Positions 13,793-22,648 of a stretch of DNA of 22,796 nt are shown one piece after another. The notes beneath the pieces are model-generated. The model did not search any database, was not told the DNA's origin, and was given only the letters and a program-made list of their open reading frames with translations. Position numbers and translations under genes: made by a program. Origin of the DNA: an uncultured Lachnospiraceae bacterium. Its GTDB lineage: Bacteria; Bacillota; Clostridia; Lachnospirales; Lachnospiraceae. Each line of letters begins with the position of its first letter. The stretch's first letter is position 1. The stretch lies in the NCBI GenBank assembly GCA_937877165.1, contig CALEFO010000087.1, positions 1-22,796 of the forward strand. The letters run 5' to 3'.

Positions 13793-15829
13793 TCACGATT
13801 TCCCGCCGTCTGTGTCATCCAGATGGCTGACCGGAACGTTGGAAAAACGTCCTCGCGGCACATTCTCATCCTGCGCCTCTGGTGCAGAAGGTGTCTCTGT
13901 TTCGTCGCTCTTATCTTCTGCCGGAGCATTATTCCCATCCGCCTTTTCAGAAACTGGCTCCGGGATTCCCTTCTCTTTGCGGTACAGCTTCATGAACTGC
14001 TCTCCAGTGATCGTTTCTTCCTGAATCAGGTAATCTGCAATGACATCCATGACATCCAGATTCTCGGACAGAATCTTCTTCGCCTCTTCGTAGCAGCTCT
14101 CCATCATCTTACGGACTTCCTCATCCACTTCCGCTGCTGTAGCATCCGCGCAATTCATCGCCGCTCTGCCATCGAGATACTGACTCTCCACGGTGGCAAG
14201 TCCCATCAGTCCGAACCGGTCGCTCATTCCATACTGCGTCACCATTGCCCGAGCCAGCCCGGTTGCCTTCTCAATATCATTGGACGCTCCCGTTGTAACC
14301 GACTGAAATTTCAGCTCCTCAGCAGCGCGGCCGCCCAAAAGGCCCACGATCATGTCGTGAAGTTCTTCCTTCGAATTCAGATAGTGCTCTTCCTCCGGAA
14401 CCTGCATGACATAGCCGAGTGCTCCCATGGTGCGGGGAACAATGGTAATTTTCTGAACCGGCTCCGCGTTCTTCTGAATCGCATTGATCAGTGCATGACC
14501 AACCTCATGGTAGGAAACGACCTTACGCTCATGCTCATTCATCACGCGGTCCTTCTTCTCCTTGCCGACCAGGACTACCTCCACCGCTTCCAGAAGATCC
14601 TTCTGGCTCACATATTCCCGGTGATTCTTAACCGCATTGATGGCAGCCTCGTTGATCATGTTGGCAAGATCCGAACCAACCGCCCCGCTGGTTGCAAGCG
14701 CGATGGCATTCAGATCCACCGTCTCATCCATCTTGACGTCCTTCGCATGAACCTTCAGGATTTCTACACGACCCTTAAGATCCGGGCGATCTACAATAAT
14801 CCGGCGGTCGAAACGGCCGGGACGCAGCAGCGCCTTATCCAGGATCTCCGGCCGGTTGGTTGCCCCCAGCACCAGAATCCCCTTGGCGGAATCAAAGCCG
14901 TCCATCTCCGACAGAAGCTGATTCAGGGTCTGCTCCCGCTCTTCATTGCCTCCGCCATACTTGGAATCACGGCTCCTGCCAATGGCATCGATCTCATCAA
15001 TAAAAATAATGCAGGGTGCGTTCTTGGTGGCTTCCTTGAACAGATCGCGCACACGGCTGGCACCCACACCGACATACAATTCAATGAAATCCGAACCGGT
15101 CAGAGAAAAGAACGGCACATGCGCCTCTCCCGCAACCGCACGGGCAAGGAGAGTTTTACCGGTTCCGGGCGGTCCGACGAGAAGCGCTCCCTTCGGAAGC
15201 TTCGCGCCGATCTTCACATACCGCTCCGGATTGTGAAGGAAATCCACCACTTCCACCAGCGATTCCTTCGCTTCGTCCTCGCCGGCAACATCCTTGAAGG
15301 TCACTCCGGTATCCCGCTGCACATATTCCTTTGCATTGGACTTCCCGACGCCCATGACACCGCCACCGTGTCCCATCTTGCGGAACACCAGCGTAATCAG
15401 CCCCCAGAACAGCAGAATCGGAAGAATATAATTGATGAGAAGCGAGATCAGAAGTCCGGACGAATCCGCGACCTCGCTGTCCACAATCGCACCAGCCTTC
15501 AGCGCTCTTGCGGTCACAACATCATCATCCTCCGCCCTGCCGGTATAAAACCGGTAGGGGGCATCCTTGTCTTCCACCTTCGTCTGCTTCTGCGCAATGT
15601 TGATCTGATCACCCGAAAGCTCGATGCGGGCAACCTTGCCGTCCTCCAGCATCTGAATAAATTCCGAATAGGTAATCTGCGTTGACGCAGAGGATCCGCG
15701 CATAGCATAGCTCATGAACAAAAGGACGCAGAACGCAATGATCACCAGCATCAGCAGATTCTGATGATTCCGGTTTTCGTTCCCGCCTCCCATATTCCTG
15801 TTGCCGTTATTTTTATTTCCGTTCGTCAT
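13793..15829 (-). CDS. ftsH: ATP-dependent zinc metalloprotease FtsH
   Basis: A hexameric membrane-anchored protease that degrades misfolded membrane proteins and some regulators. It has 678 residues. There are two membrane segments (about 25-43 and 126-149) with the extracytoplasmic domain between them. The AAA+ module carries Walker A GPPGTGKT (219-226), Walker B IIFIDE (274-279) and the second region of homology near 325-345. The zinc site is HEVGH (441-445). The N-terminus is Asn/Gly-rich and the last 60 residues are acidic and probably disordered. The start at 15829 has GGAGG six bases away; the frame open to 16009 is not supported. A strong promoter lies upstream and a terminator follows. 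Confidence 0.97.
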   Translation of the reverse strand: MTNGNKNNGNRNMGGGNENRNHQNLLMLVIIAFCVLLFMSYAMRGSSASTQITYSEFIQMLEDGKVARIELSGDQINIAQKQTKVEDKDAPYRFYTGRAEDDDVVTARALKAGAIVDSEVADSSGLLISLLINYILPILLFWGLITLVFRKMGHGGGVMGVGKSNAKEYVQRDTGVTFKDVAGEDEAKESLVEVVDFLHNPERYVKIGAKLPKGALLVGPPGTGKTLLARAVAGEAHVPFFSLTGSDFIELYVGVGASRVRDLFKEATKNAPCIIFIDEIDAIGRSRDSKYGGGNEEREQTLNQLLSEMDGFDSAKGILVLGATNRPEILDKALLRPGRFDRRIIVDRPDLKGRVEILKVHAKDVKMDETVDLNAIALATSGAVGSDLANMINEAAINAVKNHREYVSQKDLLEAVEVVLVGKEKKDRVMNEHERKVVSYHEVGHALINAIQKNAEPVQKITIVPRTMGALGYVMQVPEEEHYLNSKEELHDMIVGLLGGRAAEELKFQSVTTGASNDIEKATGLARAMVTQYGMSDRFGLMGLATVESQYLDGRAAMNCADATAAEVDEEVRKMMESCYEEAKKILSENLDVMDVIADYLIQEETITGEQFMKLYRKEKGIPEPVSEKADGNNAPAEDKSDETETPSAPEAQDENVPRGRFSNVPVSHLDDTDGGKS

Positions 15830-15877
15830 TCGCCCCTCCAATATGTAAGGCTTTTTTGCATAAAAATACTTCTTCTC

Positions 15878-15906
15878 ATTATAATGATGCCTCCGAAAGG
15901 CATCAA
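15878..15906 (-). promoter_or_regulatory. ftsH: Promoter of ftsH with a palindrome in the spacer
   Basis: On the minus strand TTGATG (15901-15906) and a perfect TATAAT (15878-15883) are separated by exactly 17 bases. The spacer is almost filled by the inverted repeat GATGCCT/AGGCATC (15886-15904, 5-base loop), which overlaps the -35 element. A repressor or activator could bind there; no known regulator site was recognised. The leader to the ATG is about 40 bases. Confidence 0.8.
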
Positions 15907-16041
15907 CACATATAATATGAAAAAAGTCTGAAGAGTTCATGCGGCATCTGGCCCTTTCATGTATACTAAGGGATGTGCCGGTATCCGGCATGTCTCTGCA
16001 TATTCCCACCTTGGATTGAATGGTCAGGAGATATTATTTTT

Positions 16042-17265
16042 ATGAAAGAAACCATCCGGCTGTATGACACACAGCCCTACGATACCGAATTTGATGCCGC
16101 CATCCTTTCTTCCCGTTCCGAAACCCCTGGAGAGATCCTGGTGGTGCTGTCCGCAACGCTCTTTTTCCCCGAAGAGGGCGGCCAGACGCCGGATCGCGGC
16201 ACACTGGCAGGACTCCGCGTTGCTGATGTGCAGATTTCAAGAGACCTGATCATCACTCACACGCTGAAGGTGGATCCCAAAGAGACGGATACGGCTCTTG
16301 CCACCATTCTCGCCCCCGGGCAGAACGTCCATGGGGTTCTTGACTGGCAGCATCGCTATTCCAACATGCAGAATCATTCCGGCGAGCATATTCTCTCCGG
16401 ACTTCTCCACAATCTGTGGGGATATGAGAATGTCGGTTTCCGGCTGAGCGACAACACCGTGACGCTGGATACCAGCGGCATTCTCTCGGAGGGAGATCTT
16501 CTTTCTCTCGAGGAGAAAGCCAACGAGGCGGTCTGGAGCAATGTTCCAATCACCTGCGAGTATCCTCCCGAAGAGAGTCTGCGGCACCTTGACTACCGCA
16601 GTAAGAAGGAAATTGACGGCAGAATCCGCATCGTTACCATTGAAGGCATTGATGTCTGCGCCTGCTGCGCACCGCACGTGCAAAGGACTGGTGAAATCGG
16701 TCTGATCAAAATTCTTGCCGTGGACCGCAGCAAGGATTCCACCCGCCTTACCATCGTATGCGGCAGGCGGGCACTTCTGGAAATGCAGAAAAGGCAGCGC
16801 CAGCTGGAAAAGGCTTCCCACCTGATGAACGAGCCTCAGGAAACCATTTCCTCCGGCGTACAGCGCCTCCTGACAGAGGTCGCAGAGCTCAAGGAAACCT
16901 GCCGCAGCAGGGAGCAGCAGTATCTGGAGGCCAGGCTTGCGCAGATCCGCGCACAGTTCTCCGGCAGCTCGTCCCTATTCGGAAGAGATCTGTATCTGTT
17001 TGAACAGGATCTGTCCGTCCTCTCCCAGCGCAGCTTCATGAATGCTCTATGTGAAATGGGATGGCGATTCGCCGGCGTCTTCGTCGGCAGTGACGCGGGC
17101 GGCTGGAAATATCTCATCGGCGGCCGCGGCGCAGATGCCCGCATTCCGAACGGAATTCTGCGCGATGCCTTCCAGGCACGAGGCGGCGGCAAGCCCGAAA
17201 TGGTGCAGGGAACCGTAATGGCTTCCGAAGAGGCCCTTCTCCGCGCGCTTTCGGAGAAGGACTGA
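16042..17265 (+). CDS. Alanyl-tRNA editing protein (AlaX type, with DHHA1 domain)
   Basis: A free-standing editing enzyme that removes Ser or Gly wrongly attached to tRNA-Ala. Of 407 residues, the N-terminal part shows FFPEEGGQTPDRG (41-53), where alanyl-tRNA synthetase-like editing domains carry the same motif. The zinc-binding residues are HSGEH (112-116) and CCAPH (208-212). A coiled region lies around 245-305. The C-terminal DHHA1-type domain has GGRGADARIPNGILRDAF and a Gly-rich GGGKPE segment. This layout is the long form of AlaX. AGGAG lies 11 bases before the ATG at 16042, a rather long spacing. It diverges from ftsH over a 212-base gap, and yitT follows 68 bases later. Confidence 0.93.
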   Translation: MKETIRLYDTQPYDTEFDAAILSSRSETPGEILVVLSATLFFPEEGGQTPDRGTLAGLRVADVQISRDLIITHTLKVDPKETDTALATILAPGQNVHGVLDWQHRYSNMQNHSGEHILSGLLHNLWGYENVGFRLSDNTVTLDTSGILSEGDLLSLEEKANEAVWSNVPITCEYPPEESLRHLDYRSKKEIDGRIRIVTIEGIDVCACCAPHVQRTGEIGLIKILAVDRSKDSTRLTIVCGRRALLEMQKRQRQLEKASHLMNEPQETISSGVQRLLTEVAELKETCRSREQQYLEARLAQIRAQFSGSSSLFGRDLYLFEQDLSVLSQRSFMNALCEMGWRFAGVFVGSDAGGWKYLIGGRGADARIPNGILRDAFQARGGGKPEMVQGTVMASEEALLRALSEKD

Positions 17266-17301
17266 GATTTCACCACTCAAAAGCTCTGCTGATTTTTTGT
17301 T

Positions 17302-17320
17302 GCCGCAGTCTGGCTGCGGC
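17302..17320 (+). other. Hairpin just before the yitT ribosome binding site
   Basis: GCCGCAG and CTGCGGC form a perfect 7-bp stem with a 5-base loop, preceded by a run of T and followed directly by GGAAAAGG. No uridine tract follows, so it is not an obvious terminator. It could affect translation or stability of the yitT part of the message. Confidence 0.5.
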
Positions 17321-17333
17321 GGAAAAGGACAAT

Positions 17334-18215
17334 ATGAAACAGACACTGAAGCTTCGCGCGGCGGATGTTCTGCTGATTCTTCTCGGCAGCACCATCACGA
17401 CCGCCGCAACGAAGTATTTTTTTGATCCTGCGGGACTTGTCACCGGAGGAGTCTCCGGCCTTGCCATCATCATCAAATATCTGACAGGCCGTTACACTGC
17501 CCTGCAGATTCCTCTGTGGGTATCCAACCTCCTGGTGAACATTCCTATTTTTCTGTTCGCCTGGAAGACGGAAGGCTTCCGCAGCATCGTGCGGACCGGT
17601 CTTTCCTGGCTGATCATCACCGCAGAACTTGCCATTTTCCCGGAATATGATCTGGTGTCCGGTAATCTTCTGCTCGTCTCCATCTACGGCGGCATCTGCT
17701 TCGGTGCCGGAACCGGCCTTCTTCTCCTGGCACGGGCAACCTCCGGCGGCACGGACATGCTGGGGAATTCTCTGCACCGCTATTTCCGTCAGTACAGTGT
17801 CGGCCGGCTCATCCAGATTCTGGACGGCATTGTCGTGATTCTGGGTGCCGTCGTCTTCAATATGGAGCACACGTTATACGCGCTGATTTCTGTCTTTATC
17901 ATGGGGAAAATCACGGACTGGATTCTCGCACGGGGTCGTACCGCCAAGTGCGCCATGATCATCTCTGACTGCTCAGATGCGATCGCGCGCGACATTCTCG
18001 ACAACCTCGAGCGCGGCGTCACAAGCATTTCCGGCACCGGCATGTACTCCGGAAACGCCAAGAAGATCCTGATCTGCATCTGCAGCAACAAGGACATCGT
18101 GGAAATCAAGGACATCGTCCAGCATTACGATCCGCGGGCGTTCTTCATCATCAACGATGTCACAGAAGCCATGGGCGAGGGCTTCGTGGAGAACGTCGAG
18201 AAGTGGACACAATAA
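17334..18215 (+). CDS. YitT family membrane protein
   Basis: A 293-residue integral membrane protein of unknown function in the YitT (DUF161) family. About five hydrophobic segments fill residues 8-200 (for example VLLILLGSTITTAATKYF, LVTGGVSGLAIIIKYL, GGICFGAGTGLLLLARATSGGTD). The last 80 residues form the soluble DUF2179 domain (CAMIISDCSDAIARDI, GVTSISGTGMYSG, DPRAFFIINDVTEAMGEGF). The family contains possible transporters, but no substrate is established to my knowledge. AAAGG lies five to six bases before the ATG. The gene lies 68 bases after alaX and 56 bases before the DUF1846 gene, all in one direction, so co-transcription is likely. Confidence 0.92.
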   Translation: MKQTLKLRAADVLLILLGSTITTAATKYFFDPAGLVTGGVSGLAIIIKYLTGRYTALQIPLWVSNLLVNIPIFLFAWKTEGFRSIVRTGLSWLIITAELAIFPEYDLVSGNLLLVSIYGGICFGAGTGLLLLARATSGGTDMLGNSLHRYFRQYSVGRLIQILDGIVVILGAVVFNMEHTLYALISVFIMGKITDWILARGRTAKCAMIISDCSDAIARDILDNLERGVTSISGTGMYSGNAKKILICICSNKDIVEIKDIVQHYDPRAFFIINDVTEAMGEGFVENVEKWTQ

Positions 18216-18271
18216 CCGCACAAATATAGAATTCATCAAAAGAAAGCAAATACAACGCAGGAGGCATGGCA

Positions 18272-19744
18272 ATGACGTCAGCAAAAATCGGTTTTGATTC
18301 CCAACGCTATCTGGAGCTCCAGTCCGCGCACATCAAGGAGCGGATGTCCCACTTCGGGAAGCTCTATCTGGAGTTCGGCGGCAAACTTTTCGATGATTAT
18401 CACGCGGCCCGGGTTCTTCCCGGCTTCGCACCGGACATCAAGCTTCAGATGCTGGAGCAGCTCAAGGACAAAGCGGAAATCGTCATTGTCATCGGCGCAG
18501 ACGCCATTGAACAGAACAAGGTCCGGGGAGATCTCGGCATCACCTACGACGAGGATGCGCTCCGTCTGAAAAAGGCCTTTGAGGACCGCGGCTTCTATGT
18601 CAGCAGCATTGTCATCACCAAATACACCGGGCAGCCCGCCGCCGATCACTTCCGTCAGCGTCTCGAACAGCTTGGCATCCGCTGCTATCTCCACTACGTC
18701 ATCGAAGGATATCCTTCCAACATTCCGCTGATTCTCAGTGAAAACGGCTACGGACGCAACCAGTACATTGAAACCACACGCGAGCTTGTCGTCATTACGG
18801 CTCCCGGTCCCGGCTCCGGCAAAATGGCGACCTGCCTGTCGCAGGTTTATCAGGAGCACCTGCGTGGCGTGAAGGCAGGCTATGCCAAGTTCGAGACCTT
18901 CCCGATCTGGAATCTGCCGCTCAAGCATCCCGTCAATCTTGCTTATGAGGCCGCCACGGCAGATCTTGCCGATGTCAACATGATTGATCCGTTCCATCTC
19001 GAGGCTTATGGCAAAACCACCGTCAACTACAACCGTGACGTGGAAATTTTCCCGGTTCTGCAGCAGATTTTCGAGGGCATCATGAACGAATGCCCCTACA
19101 AGTCCCCGACAGATATGGGTGTGAACATGGCAGGCTTCGCCATCTGCGACGATGAAATCTGCCGCAAGGCCTCCCAGCAGGAAATCATCCGCCGCTACTA
19201 CGCGAGCGCCGTCAATGTCCGCAAGGGACTGGCGGAGCCGGAGGAGCTCTATAAACAGGAGCTTCTGCTGAAGCAGGCAGATGTCACGCCGCAGGATCGT
19301 CCAGTCGCCGTCGAAGCCACAAAACGTGCAGAGGAAACCGGCCTCCCCGCCGCTGCTATTGAAATGGAAAACGGCACGATCATCACCGGTAAGACCGGGG
19401 ATCTCCTCGGGGCCTCCGCTGCCGCCATCATGAACGTTCTTAAGGAATATGCCGGCATTCCACATGAGGAAAAGCTCGTCTCCGCGGAATCCATTGCGCC
19501 GATTCAGCAGCTGAAGACCGTCTATCTCGGCGGTCACAACCCGCGCCTTCACACCGATGAGCTTCTGATTGCTCTGTCCATCAGCGCAGCTACCAATCCA
19601 CACGCAAAGCTCGCCATGGAGCAGCTCCCCCGCCTTCGTGGCAACGAGGTACATTCCTCCGTCATCCTGTCGGATGTGGACGAGACCGTATTCCGCCGCC
19701 TCGGCATGCACCTCACCTGCACGCCGGTCTACGAAAAGCAGTGA
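18272..19744 (+). CDS. DUF1846 domain-containing protein
   Basis: A 490-residue protein matching the DUF1846 family, common in Firmicutes, with known crystal structures but no established function that I know of. Seen in the sequence: a conserved start (IGFDSQRYLELQSAHIKERM), VIVIGADAIEQNKVRGDLGITYD (72-94), a glycine-rich P-loop-like GPGSGKMATCLSQ (179-191), NMIDPFHLEAYG, and SPTDMGVNMAGF in the middle domain. It has no signal peptide or membrane segment. Of two in-frame ATGs, the one at 18272 stands seven bases after AGGAGG, while 18266 is only one base away, so I use 18272. It is the last gene of the rightward group and converges with adenine deaminase. Confidence 0.92.
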   Translation: MTSAKIGFDSQRYLELQSAHIKERMSHFGKLYLEFGGKLFDDYHAARVLPGFAPDIKLQMLEQLKDKAEIVIVIGADAIEQNKVRGDLGITYDEDALRLKKAFEDRGFYVSSIVITKYTGQPAADHFRQRLEQLGIRCYLHYVIEGYPSNIPLILSENGYGRNQYIETTRELVVITAPGPGSGKMATCLSQVYQEHLRGVKAGYAKFETFPIWNLPLKHPVNLAYEAATADLADVNMIDPFHLEAYGKTTVNYNRDVEIFPVLQQIFEGIMNECPYKSPTDMGVNMAGFAICDDEICRKASQQEIIRRYYASAVNVRKGLAEPEELYKQELLLKQADVTPQDRPVAVEATKRAEETGLPAAAIEMENGTIITGKTGDLLGASAAAIMNVLKEYAGIPHEEKLVSAESIAPIQQLKTVYLGGHNPRLHTDELLIALSISAATNPHAKLAMEQLPRLRGNEVHSSVILSDVDETVFRRLGMHLTCTPVYEKQ

Positions 19745-19775
19745 GGCAATGCTCTCTTTTAAAAGGAATCCTGCG

Positions 19776-19802
19776 TCTGCCTCTGCTCGAAGAGGATGCA
19801 GA
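19776..19802. other. Imperfect hairpin between convergent genes
   Basis: TCTG/CAGA and CCTCT/AGAGG arms form an interrupted stem in the 81-base gap between the DUF1846 gene and adenine deaminase. There is no proper uridine tract on either strand. A second stem CCCGGC/GCCGGG overlaps the stop codon of the deaminase. One of them may serve as a weak bidirectional terminator. Confidence 0.35.
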
Positions 19803-19825
19803 AAGCAATCGGAGCCCGGCCCTCT

Positions 19826-21565
19826 TTAAAAGACTGCCGGGACAATCTCCTGCCGCATGACATCCACCACACCAAAGGTGTTCAGTCTCAGCTTCGGAAT
19901 GACGGGGAGACTGACAAAGGCAAGCGTCATAAAGGCTCCGAGATCCTCCGAAATGCCGTTTTCCTTCAGTGCAGCCTTCAGCAGCCGGATTTGTTCCACT
20001 GCCTCCTGTGCGCTGCCCGTACTCATCAGGCCAGCCACAGGGAGCGCCAGCTCTCCAATCACCCGTCCATTCAATGCAACTGCCAGACCGCCCTTGTTGC
20101 GGCGCACCGCGTTGCCCGCCAGCATCATATCGGTATCGTTGGTACCTGCCACAATCAAATTATGAGAATCGTGCGCAATGCTGGAGGCCACAGCGCCGCA
20201 GGTCAGGCTGCTGTTTCCCAAAAATCCAAGGCCCACATGTCCCGTGTGATGATGGCGTTCGAAAACCGCCAGCTTAATGATTTTATTTGCCACATCCACG
20301 CCGGGTGCCGTGCCGGGATATTGCCGGAACGGCACGATTTTCTCTTCCGTCAGCAGCTCGTTCTCCATCAGGCAGATGACGCGTTCCTTTGTGCCATGCT
20401 CCTTCAACTCCAGATCCCTGGGTGTAATTTCATCCATTTCAAAGGAATCCGTCACACGCGAAAACCGCTTTTCATCGATGACAAGCGGTGTCGGCTTCCG
20501 CACACTTCCATGCTCGGCTACCAGCTCACCATTTTTATAGACCTGTTCAACGACAAAATTCTCCAGATCCGATACCACAATCAGATCTGCCGCATATCCA
20601 GGTGCTACCGCGCCATGCTGCTTCAGACCGAAATACCGGGCCGGGACCAGCGTTGCCGTTTTCACTACGGCTGCAGGATCTGCACCGGCACGAATCGCCT
20701 TCCGAATGTTGTAATCAATGTGTCCGTTTTGCAGAAGCTCTCCCGGATGTCTGTCATCCGTCACCAGCATACATCGATTGCAATACGGTTCGCGGAAAAG
20801 CGGCATCAAGGCATCCAGATTCTTCGCTGCCGTGCCTTCCCGGATCATGATGTACTGACCGCGGCGCAGCTTCTCCATCGCTTCTTCTATATTGGAGCAC
20901 TCGTGATCAGACTGAACTCCCGCCGCGATGTACGCACAGAGGTCTTTCCCGCCGAGCAACGGTGCATGTCCACCCACAATCTTCCCGGCCGCCACGCAGT
21001 CACAGATTTTCTGCAGAATCCGGTCGTCCCCACGCACCGTTCCGTAGGCATTCATCAATTCTGCAAGCCCGAGAATGCGCGGATTCTGATAATAGGGACG
21101 AAGCATTTCTGCATCCAGCACAGCCCCTGATTCATCCAGAGCCGTTGCCGGCACACAGGAAGGCAGCATGAAATATACCGAAAGCTTCAAGTCCTTGGTC
21201 GTTTCCAGCATGAACTCCAAACCGTCTGTTCCGGCGACATTCGAAATCTCATGCGGATCGGTAATGACCGCCGTGGTTCCGTGCGGCAGCACCGCCTGCT
21301 CAAATGCCGGACCGCAAAGCATCGAACTCTCAATATGAATATGTCCGTCAATCAGCCCTGGACAAACGAATTTCCCCTTCAGCTCAACCTCATGGAGTCC
21401 GGAATACTCTCCCACGCCTGCAATGTGCCCCTCGCTGATGGCAATGTCACCGTTTTCGATTTCATTGGTGAATACGTTGAGGATTCTCGCATTTTTCAGC
21501 ACAAGATCTGCAGGGCAATCGCCTCTTCCTGCTGCGATCTGATGTTTTAGCGCATTCGTCTGCAT
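19826..21565 (-). CDS. ade: Adenine deaminase
   Basis: A metal-dependent amidohydrolase that converts adenine to hypoxanthine and ammonia for purine salvage, in the cytosol. Its 579 residues are normal for the family. Visible are the amidohydrolase motif GLIDGHIHIESS (70-81), DPHEISNV around 103-110, a GGHAPLL segment, the conserved TDDRHPGELL, APGYAADLIV at the end of the barrel, and a C-terminal adenine deaminase domain with HDSHNLIVAGTND. The start at 21565 (MQTNALKHQI) has AAGGAG six bases upstream; the frame continues 18 codons further without support. A 63-residue membrane protein gene ends 16 bases upstream, so the two are probably transcribed together. Confidence 0.95.
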   Translation of the reverse strand: MQTNALKHQIAAGRGDCPADLVLKNARILNVFTNEIENGDIAISEGHIAGVGEYSGLHEVELKGKFVCPGLIDGHIHIESSMLCGPAFEQAVLPHGTTAVITDPHEISNVAGTDGLEFMLETTKDLKLSVYFMLPSCVPATALDESGAVLDAEMLRPYYQNPRILGLAELMNAYGTVRGDDRILQKICDCVAAGKIVGGHAPLLGGKDLCAYIAAGVQSDHECSNIEEAMEKLRRGQYIMIREGTAAKNLDALMPLFREPYCNRCMLVTDDRHPGELLQNGHIDYNIRKAIRAGADPAAVVKTATLVPARYFGLKQHGAVAPGYAADLIVVSDLENFVVEQVYKNGELVAEHGSVRKPTPLVIDEKRFSRVTDSFEMDEITPRDLELKEHGTKERVICLMENELLTEEKIVPFRQYPGTAPGVDVANKIIKLAVFERHHHTGHVGLGFLGNSSLTCGAVASSIAHDSHNLIVAGTNDTDMMLAGNAVRRNKGGLAVALNGRVIGELALPVAGLMSTGSAQEAVEQIRLLKAALKENGISEDLGAFMTLAFVSLPVIPKLRLNTFGVVDVMRQEIVPAVF

Positions 21566-21581
21566 AGCTGCTCCTTTTTCT

Positions 21582-21773
21582 CTATTGTGATTCCGTTTCT
21601 TTTTTCTGCTTTGGTGCAATCATCCTGTGACCGGAGTAGATGGCCATCCCCATGCAGCCTAATGCTCCATAGGCGAAATACTTGTGTGCCTCCATCCGTT
21701 TCTTGCAGCCTGTGTAGAAGCAGCCAGCCATACAAATCAGCGCTCCGAGTGACCAATACTTATGTGCCTTCAT
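21582..21773 (-). CDS. Small membrane protein made of two similar 26-residue halves
   Basis: A 63-residue protein of unknown function. Residues 1-26 (MKAHKYWSLGALICMAGCF and on to YTGCKKR) and 27-52 (MEAHKYFAYGALGCMGMAI and on to YSGHRMI) align without gaps, sharing AHKY, GAL, CM and the Y-S/T-G near the end. Each half has one short hydrophobic stretch followed by basic residues, so two membrane helices are likely. It may belong to the small-protein family DUF6219, but I cannot verify that. AGGAG lies 11 bases before the ATG; the longer open frame to 21821 has no better site. It lies directly upstream of adenine deaminase and downstream of a GNAT gene. Confidence 0.8.
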   Translation of the reverse strand: MKAHKYWSLGALICMAGCFYTGCKKRMEAHKYFAYGALGCMGMAIYSGHRMIAPKQKKETESQ

Positions 21774-21874
21774 TTTGTTTGTTCTCCTATATGTCTGGAT
21801 TTTTCCGCAATGGTACGCCACGGATTTTATGCCTTGACGTGCTAGTTGACGTTTCCAAAGTCTTGCTTCATGGA

Positions 21875-22366
21875 TCAGACCTTATGGTAAAAAAGGATGA
21901 TATCCTCATACGTTCCATCCGGCATGTGATAACCGCCTTCCACGGTTCCGATCCGAAGAAAGCCCAGCCTCTCATAAAGGTGAATGGCATGAATGTTGTT
22001 TGCAACTACTGCATTGAACTGGAGAATCCGGAAGCCCTTTTCATGTGCCATTCTCAGACAATCCTTTACCAGCTTCTCACCTATATGCTCTCCGCGCATT
22101 TCTTTCCGCACGGCATAGGAAGCATTGCAGATATGTCCGCATCTTCCCACATTATTGGGATGCAGGATATACATACCGACAATTTCCCCACGATCCAGGT
22201 CCTGTGCCACGCCCGTGTACGACTGCTGCTTGAAAAATGCATCTGCATCCCCCTTCGTCAGCTCATTCTCCTGAGGAAATGCAACTCCATCCTCCACCAC
22301 CTGATTCCAGATGTGCATGACTGCATCCCTGTCATCGTCTGTATACTCTCTGATCTGTAGATCCAT
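21875..22366 (-). CDS. GNAT family N-acetyltransferase
   Basis: A 163-residue single-domain acetyltransferase, the usual size. The N-terminal strand (LQIREYTDDDRDAVMHIWN), the central VGMYILHPN strand, the acetyl-CoA loop (VRKEMRGEHIGEKLV) and the C-terminal NAVVANNIHAIHLYERLGF are clear, ending GGYHMPDGTYEDIILFYHKV. The closest general type is the phosphinothricin/L-amino acid acetyltransferase-like group, but the substrate is not predictable. AGGAGGAG stands a few bases before the ATG at 22366. The downstream small membrane protein begins 101 bases later in the same direction. Confidence 0.93.
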   Translation of the reverse strand: MDLQIREYTDDDRDAVMHIWNQVVEDGVAFPQENELTKGDADAFFKQQSYTGVAQDLDRGEIVGMYILHPNNVGRCGHICNASYAVRKEMRGEHIGEKLVKDCLRMAHEKGFRILQFNAVVANNIHAIHLYERLGFLRIGTVEGGYHMPDGTYEDIILFYHKV

Positions 22367-22477
22367 CGTCTCCTCCTGTTTCTATTTTATCTCTATATTT
22401 ATCTCTATTTGCGTCATGATGGCTGTGGCGTTGTACGCCAGGCGCACAGTGCCTTATGGCCGTATGCCTGCTCGTTG

Positions 22478-22648
22478 CTATTCTGCCGGTCGGTTCTTCT
22501 CTCCCCAGCTGCAAAGCTGATCCAGTACGGTCATCAAAGATTTTCCGCGCTCAGACAGAGAATATTCCACCCTCGGCGGAATCTGCGGATACTCCGTGCG
22601 GATGATCAATTGTGCTTCCCAACTATCCGAACAGGCGCCTCCGGCGCA
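22478..22648 (-). pseudogene. C-terminal remnant of an HxlR-type transcriptional regulator
   Basis: On the minus strand LIIRTEYPQIPPRVEYSLSE, continuing RGKSLMTVLDQLCSWGEKN, is the characteristic second half of the HxlR winged-helix domain. The stop codon is at 22478-22480. The homology begins near 22615, and the frame upstream shows no DNA-recognition helix and is closed by a stop at 22649-22651. There is no start codon or ribosome binding site in a useful place. About half of a normal 100-120 residue HxlR protein is missing, so this is a broken copy; a frameshift within the missing part was looked for and not seen. Confidence 0.75.

Noticed and set aside
13106..15685. An 859-codon rightward open frame antisense to uvrC and ftsH
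   Set aside because: It lies wholly opposite two conserved genes with complete motifs, shows no domain, and has no ribosome binding site. Long antisense frames are common in GC-rich coding DNA.
18278..19711. A 477-codon leftward open frame antisense to the DUF1846 gene
   Set aside because: The opposite strand carries a well-supported conserved protein with AGGAGG at its start; the antisense product resembles nothing.
19796..21130. A 444-codon rightward open frame antisense to adenine deaminase
   Set aside because: The deaminase has its active-site motifs and a good start on the other strand; the antisense frame is a shadow.
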